Shown here: piece by piece, positions 35,999 to 45,759 of the stretch
Position numbering within the stretch: the first letter of the stretch is position 1
Layout: each line of letters begins with the position of its first letter
From: Deltaproteobacteria bacterium
GTDB lineage: Bacteria; JAGRBM01; JAHCIT01
Assembly: GCA_026129095.1 (NCBI GenBank)
Contig: JAHCIT010000003.1
Coordinates: 124,001 to 188,000 of the forward strand
DNA: 64,000 nucleotides
Direction: 5' to 3'
Notes under the pieces: generated by a model
What the model saw: only the letters and a program-made list of their open reading frames with translations
What the model was told of the DNA's origin: nothing
Databases searched by the model: none
Position numbers and translations under genes: made by a program

Positions 35999-36580
35999 AT
36001 GGCAGACGGCAGGCTTGAAATCGGAAAGATGGTGAATGCCTCGTTCGAGGTGTACAAGGACAATTTCTTCGCGCTGTTTTTTGCCGGACTCATTGCGACG
36101 GTCATGACGCTGACCATCATCCTGCTGCCACCCGCTGCTATCGGGATGTTCAGGCTGAGTATCCGGGCACTTCGTGGCGAGAATGTTGAAGTCGGCGATC
36201 TGTTCCAGGGATTTTCGGGCTTCCTGACCGGCTGGGGAATAGTCATCCTGAGTTCGATGGGAATTGCTATCGGCCTGATACTGCTGGTCGTTCCGGGAAT
36301 ATATCTTTCAATAGTATGGTGTCTTGCATTTCTGGTGCTGGCAGATGATCCCCACGTCGGCGCGATGGGCGCACTCGGCCGGAGCCGCGAACTGATCAAG
36401 GGATACTTCTGGTCTGTATCCATGGCCCTGGGCACACTATTCCTGATTCTGTTTGCAGCGAGCCTGATTCCGATCGGCAGTTTGCTGGCAGGACCGTTCT
36501 GCTATGCTGGAATGGCCTATATCTATCTCAAGCTGAAGGGCCCGGTTGCAACGGCACCAGCCAGCCTGACGCCAGCCTGA
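35999..36580 (+). CDS. Integral membrane protein, function unknown
   Basis: A 193-residue protein with about four to five hydrophobic segments (roughly 25-52, 75-112, 135-158 and 160-180) interrupted by short polar loops. The pattern FEVYKDNF... near the N-terminus and RSRELIKGYFW before the third hydrophobic block resembles DUF975 or glycerophosphodiester-phosphodiesterase membrane-domain proteins, but I cannot name the family with confidence. AAGGTG lies upstream of the ATG. Converges with phaR. Confidence 0.7.
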   Translation: MADGRLEIGKMVNASFEVYKDNFFALFFAGLIATVMTLTIILLPPAAIGMFRLSIRALRGENVEVGDLFQGFSGFLTGWGIVILSSMGIAIGLILLVVPGIYLSIVWCLAFLVLADDPHVGAMGALGRSRELIKGYFWSVSMALGTLFLILFAASLIPIGSLLAGPFCYAGMAYIYLKLKGPVATAPASLTPA

Positions 36581-36602
36581 TAACTGCGGGATATCCGGAT
36601 AA

Positions 36603-37211
36603 TCAGCCCAGCTTGCCGAGCTTGTCTTCGAGCTGGGCAAGGCGCTCACGGAGCGAGCGAATCTCGTTCTCGATGCTTTCGCGGTCGTTAGCTCCACTGT
36701 CTTGGTCCTGCTGGACCCTGTCGATCCAGTAGCGAATTCGTTCGTCAAGTGATTTCTGGAAGGTTTCGAGATTGCGCTGGCGGGTTGAGAGGAACTCGCT
36801 AACGAGTCCCTTCATGTCTTCCAGCTTGACGTCGCTGCGGGTGAATACCTTCTGGAGCTGCTTTTCGGTTTCGTCCCGGACCTGGTTGATCTGGTCCTGG
36901 GCTTCGGTGAGGCCGCGCTGCACGAGATCCTGCCCGTCCTGAATCAGCTTGCGGAGCAGGTTCAGGCCCAGAATGCTCTTCTTTTTCTTTTCTTCTTCAA
37001 AAAGGACCTGTGCGAGCGTTACCGATGTGATGTCCTCACTCGTCTTGTTATCGATGATCCGTACATCGACGCCAGCCTTTACCATGGCGGCGATCTCTTC
37101 GAGAGTCACATAACAGCTCTGTTCGGTATCGTAGAGCTTGCGATTCGGGTACCGCTTGATGACCCGCTGCCGGGTTTCGGTGGCTTCTGCCGCTGGTTTT
37201 GCTTCGTTCAT
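36603..37211 (-). CDS. phaR: PhaR-type polyhydroxyalkanoate regulator
   Basis: A 202-residue protein. The N-terminal DNA-binding/PHB-binding domain reads VIKRYPNRKLYDTEQSCYV, a strong family signature, with LEEIAAMVKAG and the ITSVTLAQVLFEEE repeat after it; the C-terminal half is a long coiled coil (about 85-200) of the phasin-like type. PhaR represses phasin and PHA synthesis genes until polymer accumulates. No PHA synthase is in the window. Start at ATG 37211, where similarity begins. Confidence 0.88.
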   Translation of the reverse strand: MNEAKPAAEATETRQRVIKRYPNRKLYDTEQSCYVTLEEIAAMVKAGVDVRIIDNKTSEDITSVTLAQVLFEEEKKKKSILGLNLLRKLIQDGQDLVQRGLTEAQDQINQVRDETEKQLQKVFTRSDVKLEDMKGLVSEFLSTRQRNLETFQKSLDERIRYWIDRVQQDQDSGANDRESIENEIRSLRERLAQLEDKLGKLG

Positions 37212-37646
37212 TATGTTCGGGCCTTTATAGTGGGAATCGGGTTCACCAAAAGCACCGCCGAAAACTGGCGGCCACAACAACAAGTCTAATGCATCGGAAG
37301 GCTGTTCCGAAACCCCGTTTGATTCTCGGGGCTTCCGGTATCCCGGTCGCCGACGGTATTTACACCTGTTTATCCGGACCAATCCACCCTAGTGGACAGG
37401 ACTATTGTGGATAACACTTGTCATTGCGGCGCGTCAAGATGGAACAATTAGAAACAGACAGGGCCGGTTAGCGGCAAAAAAACGATGGAATTACAGGTAG
37501 TTTTGCGTCTATGCTACCGGCCCGCGGCGCGCTGGCTTGAATTTTGGTGAGGGCTCGGCAAAAGGCGTCCCCAGCCCAATGGGCGCATTGTGAAGTCCGC
37601 CGTTGCAGGGTGAATTCGTTCCAAGGTCGGATAGTGTTGTAGCCCG
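37212..37646. other. 435-base divergent intergenic region
   Basis: The gap between phaR (minus) and the MJ0042 gene (plus) holds no credible gene. It contains a small palindrome (CCACCCTAGTGG, about 37385-37396), an exact DnaA-box sequence (TGTGGATAA, 37406-37414) and a run of seven A near 37476. It presumably carries both divergent promoters, which I could not define. Confidence 0.7.
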
Positions 37647-39200
37647 ATGATCGTTCTGTGCCCAAGCTGCCAGGCCAAGTTCAAATTGGCCGATGAAAAG
37701 GTTACGGCCAAAGGCGTCAAGATCCGCTGTTCCAAATGTACGGCGGTTTTCACCGTCCGGCCTGATGGCTCGGCTGTTATTGCAGGGGAAGCCGCCCCCA
37801 AGCCACCGGTGCCGAGCGCTCCGCCAGCAACGAAGGCGCCACCAGCGGCGAAGCCTGGTCCGGTTTCCGGAAAAGCCGGGTTTGACAGCTTTGATCTGGG
37901 TGAATTCGCTGAGGTGTCGACCAAATCACATGTACCCAAAGGGCCACCTCCGCCAGCAGCTCCGAAGCCAGCGTCTCTACCCCAAAAGGCTGCGGCACCG
38001 AAACCGGCAGCACCCAAGTCGCCAGTGGACGATGACCTGTCCGGTTTTTTCTCCGCAGGAATGGACAAGCCCTCGCCCGCAGCCGCACCCAAGCCTCCGG
38101 TCAAGCGACCTCTTCCTCCCCCGGCTGCTGCCAGTGATCCGTTTGCCAGTATTCCACCGGCACCCCCGCGCAAGGCCAAGGCGAGCCCAGCTCCGGCACC
38201 TGGTGGTGGTGATGGTCTAGATGATCTCTTCGCATCGGCCCCTCCGCCACAGCCAAAGCCGTCTCCCGCACCCCCGAAACGGCCTGCTGCACCGGTCGCC
38301 CGGCGCCCGGCAGTCCCTCCACCGCCTCCACCTTCCGGTGACGGAGGTGAAAACCTCGATTTTGGAGGTGACATCGAGCTCGATGTTGACCGCACGGGAG
38401 ATGCATTTGGCGGAGTATTTGCCGATGCGCCGCCTCCGCCAAAAAACAAAGGCGGCAAGGCCCCTGGCAGCGACGACAGCTTCGATTCGCTGCTGTCAGG
38501 CGCCCCGGCGGGCTTCGCGGATGCTCCTCCGCCTCCCACGCAGACGGCCAATCTGGAACTCGACGCGCACTCCTCCAAGACGCTGGAGTTCCTGAGCCGG
38601 GCGGGAGATTCCAGCCGCCGTAAGCCGGTCCGTGACGATGGTCCGGGGATGGGGCTGATCATCGGTCTCACTGTTGGTGTGACGATGCTGCTGGCGGTTG
38701 GTTTGAGGAGCATGGTCGAGTTTGCTCCGGAAAGCCTGCCCGGTGTGTCGCTCGAAACGGCACGTCTCATACGGGACATTGTTCCGTTCCCGGTGACAAA
38801 TCCCGACTTCCCGCCCCCGCAACCCAAGATCGAGGCACGGGTAGACCAGACCTTCCCGGTAACGAACCTGGCGGGCGAGGTGATCTATGTGGCCACGGGG
38901 AAAATGGTGAACCGCAGCGGGGCGCCAATGAATTTTCTAAGGGTCCGGTTGCGGCTCAGGGATCCGCAGGGGGCCGTGCTCCAGGAAAAAACCGTGTATG
39001 CAGGCAATTCGATCAGCGTAGACCGACTGCAGAAGACCGACCCGCAAGACCTCGATTCCGAACTCCAGCGCAAGCTGGGAGCCAATAACAGCAACATGAA
39101 TGTCGGCAATAATACGACGCTGAACTTCATGGCGATTTTCTACCGTTACGGCGGCGATCCCGGCGCGGTCGAAATTGTCGAGACGACAGCCGGGATTTAG
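37647..39200 (+). CDS. MJ0042-type zinc-ribbon membrane protein with DUF3426-like tail
   Basis: A 517-residue protein. The N-terminus is an MJ0042 zinc ribbon (CPSCQAKF at 5-12 and CSKC at 29-32), followed by about 290 residues of Pro/Ala/Lys-rich disordered sequence, one transmembrane helix (about 333-355; GLIIGLTVGVTMLLAVG) and a periplasmic beta-rich domain (about 395-517) like DUF3426. This layout is typical of deltaproteobacterial proteins that connect cytoplasm and periplasm; function is unknown. Divergent from phaR. Confidence 0.8.
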   Translation: MIVLCPSCQAKFKLADEKVTAKGVKIRCSKCTAVFTVRPDGSAVIAGEAAPKPPVPSAPPATKAPPAAKPGPVSGKAGFDSFDLGEFAEVSTKSHVPKGPPPPAAPKPASLPQKAAAPKPAAPKSPVDDDLSGFFSAGMDKPSPAAAPKPPVKRPLPPPAAASDPFASIPPAPPRKAKASPAPAPGGGDGLDDLFASAPPPQPKPSPAPPKRPAAPVARRPAVPPPPPPSGDGGENLDFGGDIELDVDRTGDAFGGVFADAPPPPKNKGGKAPGSDDSFDSLLSGAPAGFADAPPPPTQTANLELDAHSSKTLEFLSRAGDSSRRKPVRDDGPGMGLIIGLTVGVTMLLAVGLRSMVEFAPESLPGVSLETARLIRDIVPFPVTNPDFPPPQPKIEARVDQTFPVTNLAGEVIYVATGKMVNRSGAPMNFLRVRLRLRDPQGAVLQEKTVYAGNSISVDRLQKTDPQDLDSELQRKLGANNSNMNVGNNTTLNFMAIFYRYGGDPGAVEIVETTAGI

Positions 39201-39368
39201 GCACCCAAAAGATTCCTGCTGCCCAAAGTGATCTGCCTTATCCACAGGCAACGATCCACAGGAGCTTTTCCCGCCCCAACCTCGTTTCGAATCGCACAGT
39301 TAGGGTATTCTTCTCAAAGTGAGCCGGGTTTGTCTGCCCAGTTTCTCCCCATAGTTTCCACCCACTTA

Positions 39369-39384
39369 TGCCCATATGTAGGGG
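39369..39384. promoter_or_regulatory. NrdR box-like site 1
   Basis: TGCCCATATGTAGGGG matches the core of the remembered NrdR consensus (CwAtATaTwG) at 8 of 10 positions and is an imperfect palindrome. It starts 33 bases before a second similar site, close to the three-helical-turn spacing expected for NrdR pairs. NrdR represses ribonucleotide reductase operons. Confidence 0.55.
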
Positions 39385-39401
39385 TAATACTTAAATATAT
39401 G

Positions 39402-39417
39402 GCACAACATCTAGTGG
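39402..39417. promoter_or_regulatory. NrdR box-like site 2
   Basis: GCACAACATCTAGTGG has matching CAC...GTG arms and agrees with the NrdR core at 8 of 10 positions. Paired with site 1 upstream of a class II ribonucleotide reductase gene, the expected target. The 17-base spacer is one base longer than the usual 15-16. Confidence 0.55.
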
Positions 39418-39425
39418 TTTTTCCG

Positions 39426-39454
39426 TTGACAAAGCCGGGGCGGTCTGGTTAAAC
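39426..39454 (+). promoter_or_regulatory. Candidate sigma70-type promoter for nrdJ
   Basis: A perfect -35 TTGACA (39426-39431), 17-base spacer and weak -10 TTAAAC (39449-39454) lie directly downstream of the NrdR-like pair. The -10 matches only three of six consensus bases, so this is tentative. Confidence 0.35.
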
Positions 39455-39762
39455 GGGTTCATCACAACGGCAGGCAAGCTGTCGCGTCGAGCAGGGGTCA
39501 TCACGGTAGAGGTGAAGAAGACACTCGTCTCCTGAACGCCAGTTTTTGCCCGAATTAACAGGTTCCAGCCCGCGGTCCGGCGGTCTTTGGGGGCTTCTCC
39601 CGGCAAGGCATGAACCTGACTTCCGTCAATCCCCCCTTAATGCGGGGGATGGCAGAATGGGGATGTTACGCCCTTGGCGGCGGAGCTTGCCGGTGTGGTT
39701 TTCGGTCCGGAGCAGGGGGCTGCCTGCGGACTGGCTGGCGGATTGCCGGGGGAGTTGCTCAT

Positions 39763-42700
39763 ATGAAGTTCACGCGCCGGTACACGACTGAAGGCAAGGG
39801 GCCCTACGACGGAATTGAGTTCGTCGCGAGGACATCGAAGATCGTCAACCCGGACGGGTCGGTGGTATTCGAAATGAACAACATCATGGCTCCCTCCGAC
39901 TGGTCCCAGGTAGCCGTGGATATCCTGGCCCAGAAATATTTCCGCAAGGCGGGGGTTCCCCGCATCCTGAAGCGGGTTCCTGCCGACGGGATCCCTGAGT
40001 GGCTCCAGCGGAGCATCGCCGACGAAGAAGCACTGGCGAAACTTCCCGATGGCCAGCGCTATGGCAGCGAGTCCGACGCCCGTGACGTGTTCAACCGGTT
40101 GGCCGGCTGCTGGACATACTGGGGATCGCGGCACGGTTACTTCAGTTCGGAAAAGGACGCCCTCGTTTTCTACGAGGAGTTCTGTGCCATGCTGGCCCGG
40201 CAGATGGGCGCACCCAATTCGCCCCAGTGGTTCAACACCGGCCTTCAGTGGGCCTATGGAATCGACGGTCCGGCGCAGGGACATTACTACGTAGATCCCA
40301 GGTCGGGGGAGATGACCCGTTCGCGCTCAGCTTACGAGCACCCCCAGCCGCACGCCTGTTTCATCCAGTCGGTGAGTGACGATCTGGTGAACGATGGCGG
40401 CATCATGGACCTGTGGACCCGTGAGGCCCGCATCTTCAAATACGGATCGGGCACAGGGTCGAACTTCTCCGCCATTCGCGGCGCCAATGAGAAACTCTCA
40501 GGCGGTGGACGCTCGTCCGGTCTCATGAGCTTTCTCCAGATTGGCGACCGTGCGGCTGGCGCCATCAAGTCCGGCGGCACAACCCGGCGGGCGGCCAAGA
40601 TGGTGACAGTCGATATCGACCACCCGGATATCGAGGACTACATCAACTGGAAGGTAATTGAGGAGCAGAAGGTTGCCGCACTGGTGACAGGGTCGGCGCT
40701 CTGCAACCGGCACCTGAACCGGATCATGAAGGCCGCGCACGAATGGCCCGAACCCTCCGAACGGTTCGACCACAAGGCAAACCGGGACTTGCGCGCCGCT
40801 GTGCGGGAAGCGCGGAAGACGGGCATACCGGACAACTACATTGCCCGCATCCTCCAGCTTGCCGAGCAGGGATATACCTCGGTCGAGTTCCCGGTCTACG
40901 ACACCAACTGGAACTCGGCCGCCTACGCCACAGTCAGCGGACAGAACTCCAACAACTCCGTCCGGCTTTCCAATGATTTCCTCAAGGCAGTCGAGGCCGA
41001 CGGCCCCTGGAATCTCACCGCCCGCACGTCGGGGAAGGTGACGAAAACCCTCCCCGCACGGCAGCTGTATGAGCAGATTGCCCATGCTGCCTGGGCATGC
41101 GCCGATCCGGGTGTCCAGTTCGACACGACCATCAACGAGTGGCACACCTGCCCGGCTGATGGCCGGATCAATGCGAGCAACCCGTGCTCGGAATACATGT
41201 TCCTGGACGACACGGCCTGCAATCTCGCATCGCTGAACCTGATGAAGTTCTACGACCCGAAGAACGGCAGGTTCGACGTGGAAAGCTATGACCACGCGTG
41301 CCGGCTCTGGACCGTTGCGCTGGAAATCTCGGTGCTGATGGCCCAGTTCCCGAGCCGCAAGATCGCGGAGCTGTCCTACCGGTTCCGGACCCTCGGCCTG
41401 GGCTATGCCAACATGGGGACGATGCTCATGGTGGCCGGGATCCCGTATGATTCGCAGGAGGCATTCGCCATCTGCGGTGCGATCACGGCAATCATGACGG
41501 GCGTTTCCTACCGGACGTCGGCCGAAATGGCCGGTGAGCTGGGCGCTTTCCCCGGCTATGACAAGAATCGCGAGCCGATGCTCCGGGTGATCCGGAACCA
41601 CCGGCGTGCGGCCTATGGCGTTCCGGCAGCCGAATACGAAGGCCTGACTGTCGTTCCGATGGCGATCAGTCCGAAGAACTGTCCGGACTATCTTCTCAAG
41701 GCCGCCCGGCGTTCCTGGGACGAGGCGCTTGCGAAGGGGCAGGAGCACGGCTACCGCAACGCCCAGGTGACGGTCATCGCGCCGACGGGGACGATCGGCC
41801 TCGTGATGGATTGCGATACCACCGGCATCGAGCCGGACTTTGCGCTGGTGAAGTTCAAGAAGCTGGCCGGAGGCGGATACTTCAAGATCATCAACCTGTC
41901 GGTGCCAGTGGCGCTGGAGCGACTGGGTTACACCCAGGAGCAGATCCGGGACATCGTGAACTACTGCCGCGGCAGCGGTTCCATCGGCGGCGCGCCGCAT
42001 ATCAATCCGGCGGCCCTTCAGGCCAAGGGGTTCAAGGCGGAGCAGATCGCGGCGATCGAGCAGGCCCTTGATGCCGCCTTCGACATCTCGTTCGCCTTCA
42101 ACAAGTGGACGCTTGGCGAGGCGTTCTGCAGGGAGACGCTGGGACTGAGCAATGCCCAGCTTGCCGATCCGGTCTTCAGCCTGCTGGAACACTTGGGGTT
42201 CTCGAAAGAACAGATCCGCGAGGCGAACAACTACGTTTGCGGCACGATGACCATCGAGGGTGCACCGCACCTGAAGGAATCCGACTATCCCGTATTCGAC
42301 TGCGCCAACAAGTGCGGGCGGACCGGAAAGCGGTTTATCCAGTACCGTGCCCATCTGCACATGATGGCGGCCGCGCAGCCGTTCATTTCAGGCGCGATCT
42401 CCAAGACGATCAACATGCCAAACGAGGCGACCGTCCAGGATGTGCGTGACTGCTACACCGAATCCTGGCAGCTCATGCTGAAGGCCATCGCCCTGTACCG
42501 CGACGGATCGAAACTCTCACAGCCGCTCAATGTGAGCGCCGACGATGACCTGTTCGAGGACGATACGGAACTGGACGACCGGACGGTGGACGAGCCTGCA
42601 GCGATACGCATGGCCGAAAAAATCGTCCACCGTTACCTGTACCGCAGCAAGCGCCGGCTGCTCCCGACCCGCCGGAAAGGGTATACCCAGAAGGCGATTG

Positions 42701-43416
42701 TCGGCGGCCACAAGGTCTATATCCGCACAGGTGAGTATGATGATGGCTCCATCGGGGAGATATTCATCGACATGCACAAGGAGGGCGCTGCCTTCCGGAG
42801 CCTGATGAACTGCTTTGCCATCGCTGTCTCCCTGGGACTTCAACACGGTGTTCCGCTGGATGAATACGTTGATGCCTTCGTATTCACGCGGTTCGAGCCA
42901 AATGGCATGGTGGCGGGCAATGACCGGATCAAACTGTCGACATCCATCGTGGACTATATCTTCCGCGAACTGGCGATCAGTTACCTGGGCCGGAACGAAC
43001 TGGCGCAGGTCCAGCCGGACGATCTCCGGAGCGATTCGATCCGCCAGCCGAACGAGCCAGTGTTCGAGGATGAGGAAGTGGTCGAGGAACGTGAGCGCGT
43101 TCTGGATGCCCTGAATCCGGAACAGATGCCGCTGCTTGCCGGCCGACCCGGCGATGATGGCCAGAGCGGCGGCAACGGCCACGGCCGTCCGGTGGAAGCA
43201 CATTCCGAAGCATCCGTGGGCGCAGGCGCGGCGCCAGCCGCCAGCTTCCGGCTTTCCGGCTCGGCTGCCGGCCGGCCGACCCGCGCGGCGGTTTCCGAGG
43301 CCAAGGCCAAGGGCTACGAAGGTGATCCCTGCGGTGAGTGTGGAGCGATGACGCTCGTCCGCAACGGCACCTGCCTCAAGTGTGTCACCTGCGGCTCGAC
43401 GAGCGGCTGCAGCTGA
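39763..43416 (+). CDS. nrdJ: B12-dependent (class II) ribonucleotide reductase
   Basis: A 1217-residue class II RNR that reduces ribonucleotides to deoxyribonucleotides using adenosylcobalamin, independent of oxygen. Seen: [11 protein letters not shown] and [15 protein letters not shown] near residues 200-240, the active-site segment [20 protein letters not shown] (near 471), [15 protein letters not shown] and a C-terminal C-rich tail with the CxxC pairs CGECG and CLKC that re-reduces the active site. A C-terminal region (about 940-1100) after the catalytic barrel is also typical of NrdJ. ATG 39763 has GGGGGAG upstream; the frame is open upstream but lacks family sequence. Confidence 0.95.
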   Translation: MKFTRRYTTEGKGPYDGIEFVARTSKIVNPDGSVVFEMNNIMAPSDWSQVAVDILAQKYFRKAGVPRILKRVPADGIPEWLQRSIADEEALAKLPDGQRYGSESDARDVFNRLAGCWTYWGSRHGYFSSEKDALVFYEEFCAMLARQMGAPNSPQWFNTGLQWAYGIDGPAQGHYYVDPRSGEMTRSRSAYEHPQPHACFIQSVSDDLVNDGGIMDLWTREARIFKYGSGTGSNFSAIRGANEKLSGGGRSSGLMSFLQIGDRAAGAIKSGGTTRRAAKMVTVDIDHPDIEDYINWKVIEEQKVAALVTGSALCNRHLNRIMKAAHEWPEPSERFDHKANRDLRAAVREARKTGIPDNYIARILQLAEQGYTSVEFPVYDTNWNSAAYATVSGQNSNNSVRLSNDFLKAVEADGPWNLTARTSGKVTKTLPARQLYEQIAHAAWACADPGVQFDTTINEWHTCPADGRINASNPCSEYMFLDDTACNLASLNLMKFYDPKNGRFDVESYDHACRLWTVALEISVLMAQFPSRKIAELSYRFRTLGLGYANMGTMLMVAGIPYDSQEAFAICGAITAIMTGVSYRTSAEMAGELGAFPGYDKNREPMLRVIRNHRRAAYGVPAAEYEGLTVVPMAISPKNCPDYLLKAARRSWDEALAKGQEHGYRNAQVTVIAPTGTIGLVMDCDTTGIEPDFALVKFKKLAGGGYFKIINLSVPVALERLGYTQEQIRDIVNYCRGSGSIGGAPHINPAALQAKGFKAEQIAAIEQALDAAFDISFAFNKWTLGEAFCRETLGLSNAQLADPVFSLLEHLGFSKEQIREANNYVCGTMTIEGAPHLKESDYPVFDCANKCGRTGKRFIQYRAHLHMMAAAQPFISGAISKTINMPNEATVQDVRDCYTESWQLMLKAIALYRDGSKLSQPLNVSADDDLFEDDTELDDRTVDEPAAIRMAEKIVHRYLYRSKRRLLPTRRKGYTQKAIVGGHKVYIRTGEYDDGSIGEIFIDMHKEGAAFRSLMNCFAIAVSLGLQHGVPLDEYVDAFVFTRFEPNGMVAGNDRIKLSTSIVDYIFRELAISYLGRNELAQVQPDDLRSDSIRQPNEPVFEDEEVVEERERVLDALNPEQMPLLAGRPGDDGQSGGNGHGRPVEAHSEASVGAGAAPAASFRLSGSAAGRPTRAAVSEAKAKGYEGDPCGECGAMTLVRNGTCLKCVTCGSTSGCS

Positions 43417-43436
43417 TACCGGTGCCGCGTTGAAGC

Positions 43437-43470
43437 CTGAAACGGGGGACCTGACGGTTCCCCGTTTCAG
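43437..43470. terminator. Bidirectional terminator between nrdJ and the L,D-transpeptidase
   Basis: CTGAAACGGGG (43437-43447) pairs with CCCCGTTTCAG (43460-43470), an 11-bp stem extendable by a G-T and an A-T pair. T-rich and A-rich bases flank it on both sides, suiting both convergent transcripts. The stem overlaps the stop codon of the minus-strand gene (43467-43469). Confidence 0.72.
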
Positions 43471-44492
43471 TTTCGGGCATCGGAGTCATCATCCGTTTGA
43501 GGCTGGAAACGGGGCAGTTTCACCGGCGGAGCCCGTTCGACCAGGACCGGAAGGGAAGGCCGGCCGGCCATGTCCGGAATGATCGAATGCCAGCCGAACG
43601 GCAGTTCCGGCGGGCTCCAGTCAAAGAGCCACCGGGCGTCTTTCACGGAGATGTTCACGCATCCGTGGCTTACCTGTGTTCCGAACTGGCTGTGCCAGAA
43701 GGAACCGTGCAGGGCTATTCCTTCAGAGAAAAACAGGATATCGGGAACTTCTTCGACAAGATATGGGTCGTCCTCTAGGCCGCTCATCGGTTCATGCCGG
43801 GCCTTTTGCCAGACCATGAATAGCCCCTCGGGTGTCGGAGTCTGGTCCTTGCCAGAAGAGACGAGTGTCGCCAGCACTGGCCGGTCGCCTTCATAGGCCA
43901 CCAGCGTTTGCTCCCGGAGGTCCACGTGTACCCATTTCCCGCCAGCACTGACACCTGCGGGACGGTCCCTCTGTACCGCAAGGCGGACCGCACTGCGGGA
44001 CAGGCTGCCCGGTGCAGTCACGATATTTCCTTTCACATCGGTTCCGAGGACGGGAAGATGGACATGGCGCTCAAACAGTTCATCGGTAGATGTTCTCACT
44101 CTTCTCAGGGTGAAGGCGATGGGGAGTTCCGGGTCCGGTACACCTGAAAAGGGATAGGGTTCGATCCGGGCAACCTGGCTGCTGCGGACATAGGTTCCAT
44201 CAATGCGCCTGAGCCACCCCTTCTCGTAGAGTGCGTCATCGAGGAAAACGGCAATCATCGTGTCAACGGTCACGCGGCCCGTTTCCTTTGCTGCGTCATC
44301 CGGGCGGTCACGGAATGCCGTGTCCTTCCGGATAACCCGTCCGTACCAGTAAGGGAGGTGCAGAAATCCCTCCGGCTGCGGCGGGGGTGTTTCGATCCGT
44401 TTCAGGAGCGAATTGCGGACATACCCATCTCCCAGAAGCCGGACCCAGGCGGACGGATCCGTACATGAGGGCAGGCACTCCTGGACAATCAC
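43467..44492 (-). CDS. L,D-transpeptidase (YkuD) with SH3-like repeats; 5' end uncertain
   Basis: At least 341 residues: SH3-like segments near the N-terminus and a C-terminal YkuD domain with the active site HGSFWHSQFGTQVSHGCVNI (catalytic Cys in SHGCVN). It would cross-link peptidoglycan stem peptides or attach lipoproteins in the periplasm. The start shown is GTG 44492, but the same frame stays open to 44702 and encodes SH3-like sequence (SSFIRKLPDAKSPAIGIL) plus a hydrophobic signal-like stretch (GGIVPVLAAVSIG), without any ATG, GTG or TTG. A GTG at 44703 would join it if the G6 run at 44655-44660 had five bases. A sequencing error, unusual start or real frameshift is possible. Confidence 0.8.
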   Translation of the reverse strand: MIVQECLPSCTDPSAWVRLLGDGYVRNSLLKRIETPPPQPEGFLHLPYWYGRVIRKDTAFRDRPDDAAKETGRVTVDTMIAVFLDDALYEKGWLRRIDGTYVRSSQVARIEPYPFSGVPDPELPIAFTLRRVRTSTDELFERHVHLPVLGTDVKGNIVTAPGSLSRSAVRLAVQRDRPAGVSAGGKWVHVDLREQTLVAYEGDRPVLATLVSSGKDQTPTPEGLFMVWQKARHEPMSGLEDDPYLVEEVPDILFFSEGIALHGSFWHSQFGTQVSHGCVNISVKDARWLFDWSPPELPFGWHSIIPDMAGRPSLPVLVERAPPVKLPRFQPQTDDDSDARN

Positions 44493-44767
44493 GTTGTCCC
44501 CGGAACGGAGGATGCCGATGGCGGGAGATTTTGCATCCGGAAGTTTACGGATGAAGGAGGATTCTGCCTGCAGCGTGGCCCAGACGGGCAGTTCGGGAGG
44601 GGATGAGGACGGAGGGGAACTGCCGATCGAAACAGCGGCGAGGACAGGGACGATCCCCCCGAAATGCCCGGAGCAACGAGCCTTTGACCAGAACCGGAAT
44701 CACGGGAGGAAACTATAGCCGGCCAGGCATTTGCCGCTACCGTCAGAAGCCAGCACAGGCCATCAGC

Positions 44768-45604
44768 CTATGCGGTCAGCCCTGTCATCTTTTCGCTTAC
44801 TTCCCACAGGCGGCGCATGACATCGGGGTTGCGGGATTCGGGGCGGCTCCAGGCGGGCTTGCAGCGGACGTAGTATCCGCCGGTCTGGCCTTCCACTTCC
44901 GGCGAACTGGAAAGGTAAACCGGTGTCCGGGCCCCGGATTCGGACGAGATCATGAATCGCCGGGCGATTCCGAACAGGCGTTCCGGCACCTGCCCGCCTG
45001 CGAAATTCGTATTGACGCCGCCGGGGTGCAGGGCATTGGACGTGACGCCGGTCCCCTCCAGCCGCTTGGCCAGTTCACGGGCGAACAGGATATTGGCGAG
45101 CTTGGAATTGCAGTAGGCGAGCCACATGTTGAACCGTTTGGAGCTATCGATGTCGCTGAAATTGATATGCCCGGCCCAGTGCCCTCCGGACGAGACAGTC
45201 ACGACCCGCGCAGGGGCACTCTTTTTCAGGACATCCAGCAGGAGACTGGTCAGGAGGAAGGGGGCCAGGTGGTTGGTTGCCCACTGAACCTCGATCCCGT
45301 CCTCGGTCATCTGCTTCTGCTTCTGGACCAGACCGGCATTGTTCACCAGCACGTCAAGGCGCGGGTAAGTGGACAGAAATTCGGCCGCCACCTTGCGGAC
45401 CTGTTTCTTGGAGGCGAGGTCGGCAATGAGCAGATCGACCCGGGCCCCCTGACCCTTCTCACGGATTTCCTGCTGGGCCGCACGGGCCTTCTCAGGATTC
45501 CGGCAAATCATCACGATATGGGCGCCCTTTTGGGCAAGTCCTATGGCGGTATCCTTGCCGATACCTGAATTGGCGCCGGTAATGACGCAGATTTTCCCGT
45601 TCAT
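44768..45604 (-). CDS. Short-chain dehydrogenase/reductase
   Basis: A 278-residue SDR of the retinol-dehydrogenase-like group: TGANSGIGKDTAIGLAQKG nucleotide motif, NNAG (LVNNAGLV), catalytic Ser in VTVSSGGHW and Y-x3-K in LAYCNSKLAN. NADP preference is suggested by the CRNPEKARAAQ segment. Substrate unknown. Start at ATG 45604 (MNGKICVITG); ATGs at 45619 and 45631 give short extensions. The C-terminal region (GGYYVRCKPAW...) is typical of the subgroup. Confidence 0.88.
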   Translation of the reverse strand: MNGKICVITGANSGIGKDTAIGLAQKGAHIVMICRNPEKARAAQQEIREKGQGARVDLLIADLASKKQVRKVAAEFLSTYPRLDVLVNNAGLVQKQKQMTEDGIEVQWATNHLAPFLLTSLLLDVLKKSAPARVVTVSSGGHWAGHINFSDIDSSKRFNMWLAYCNSKLANILFARELAKRLEGTGVTSNALHPGGVNTNFAGGQVPERLFGIARRFMISSESGARTPVYLSSSPEVEGQTGGYYVRCKPAWSRPESRNPDVMRRLWEVSEKMTGLTA

Positions 45605-45759
45605 GCCCTGAACCCCCATTCCGGTGGTCATATACGTTTGGTTCTGCCGGGGCGCAAGCCATTTTTCGGCCGGGCGGGGCTTTACTTTTGAAACGTCACT
45701 TCCTATGACCACTAAGCACCAAAACAGTCCGGATTCCGGATGATTAGGGGAAGTTGTTC

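Larger units (their letters stand above)
39201..39762 (+). other. 562-base leader upstream of nrdJ
   Basis: No gene is apparent. It contains an exact DnaA box (TTATCCACA, 39238-39246), an AT-rich stretch at 39385-39402, two NrdR-box-like palindromes, a candidate promoter and a 7-bp hairpin (ATCCCCC/GGGGGAT, 39629-39650). I looked for a cobalamin riboswitch, expected before some B12-dependent RNR genes, and did not find its conserved boxes. Confidence 0.7.

Noticed and set aside
39201-39762. Cobalamin riboswitch before nrdJ
   Set aside because: I looked for the B12 box and conserved GCC/CTGCC segments and did not find them in order.
37212-39762. Chromosomal replication origin around the two DnaA boxes
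   Set aside because: Only one exact box in each gap, about 1.8 kb apart, and none of the usual origin genes (dnaA, dnaN, gidA, rpmH) in the window.
40498-42360. 620-codon open frame on the minus strand inside nrdJ
   Set aside because: It mirrors a very well supported nrdJ gene and its translation has no recognisable domain; long antisense frames are expected in GC-rich coding DNA.
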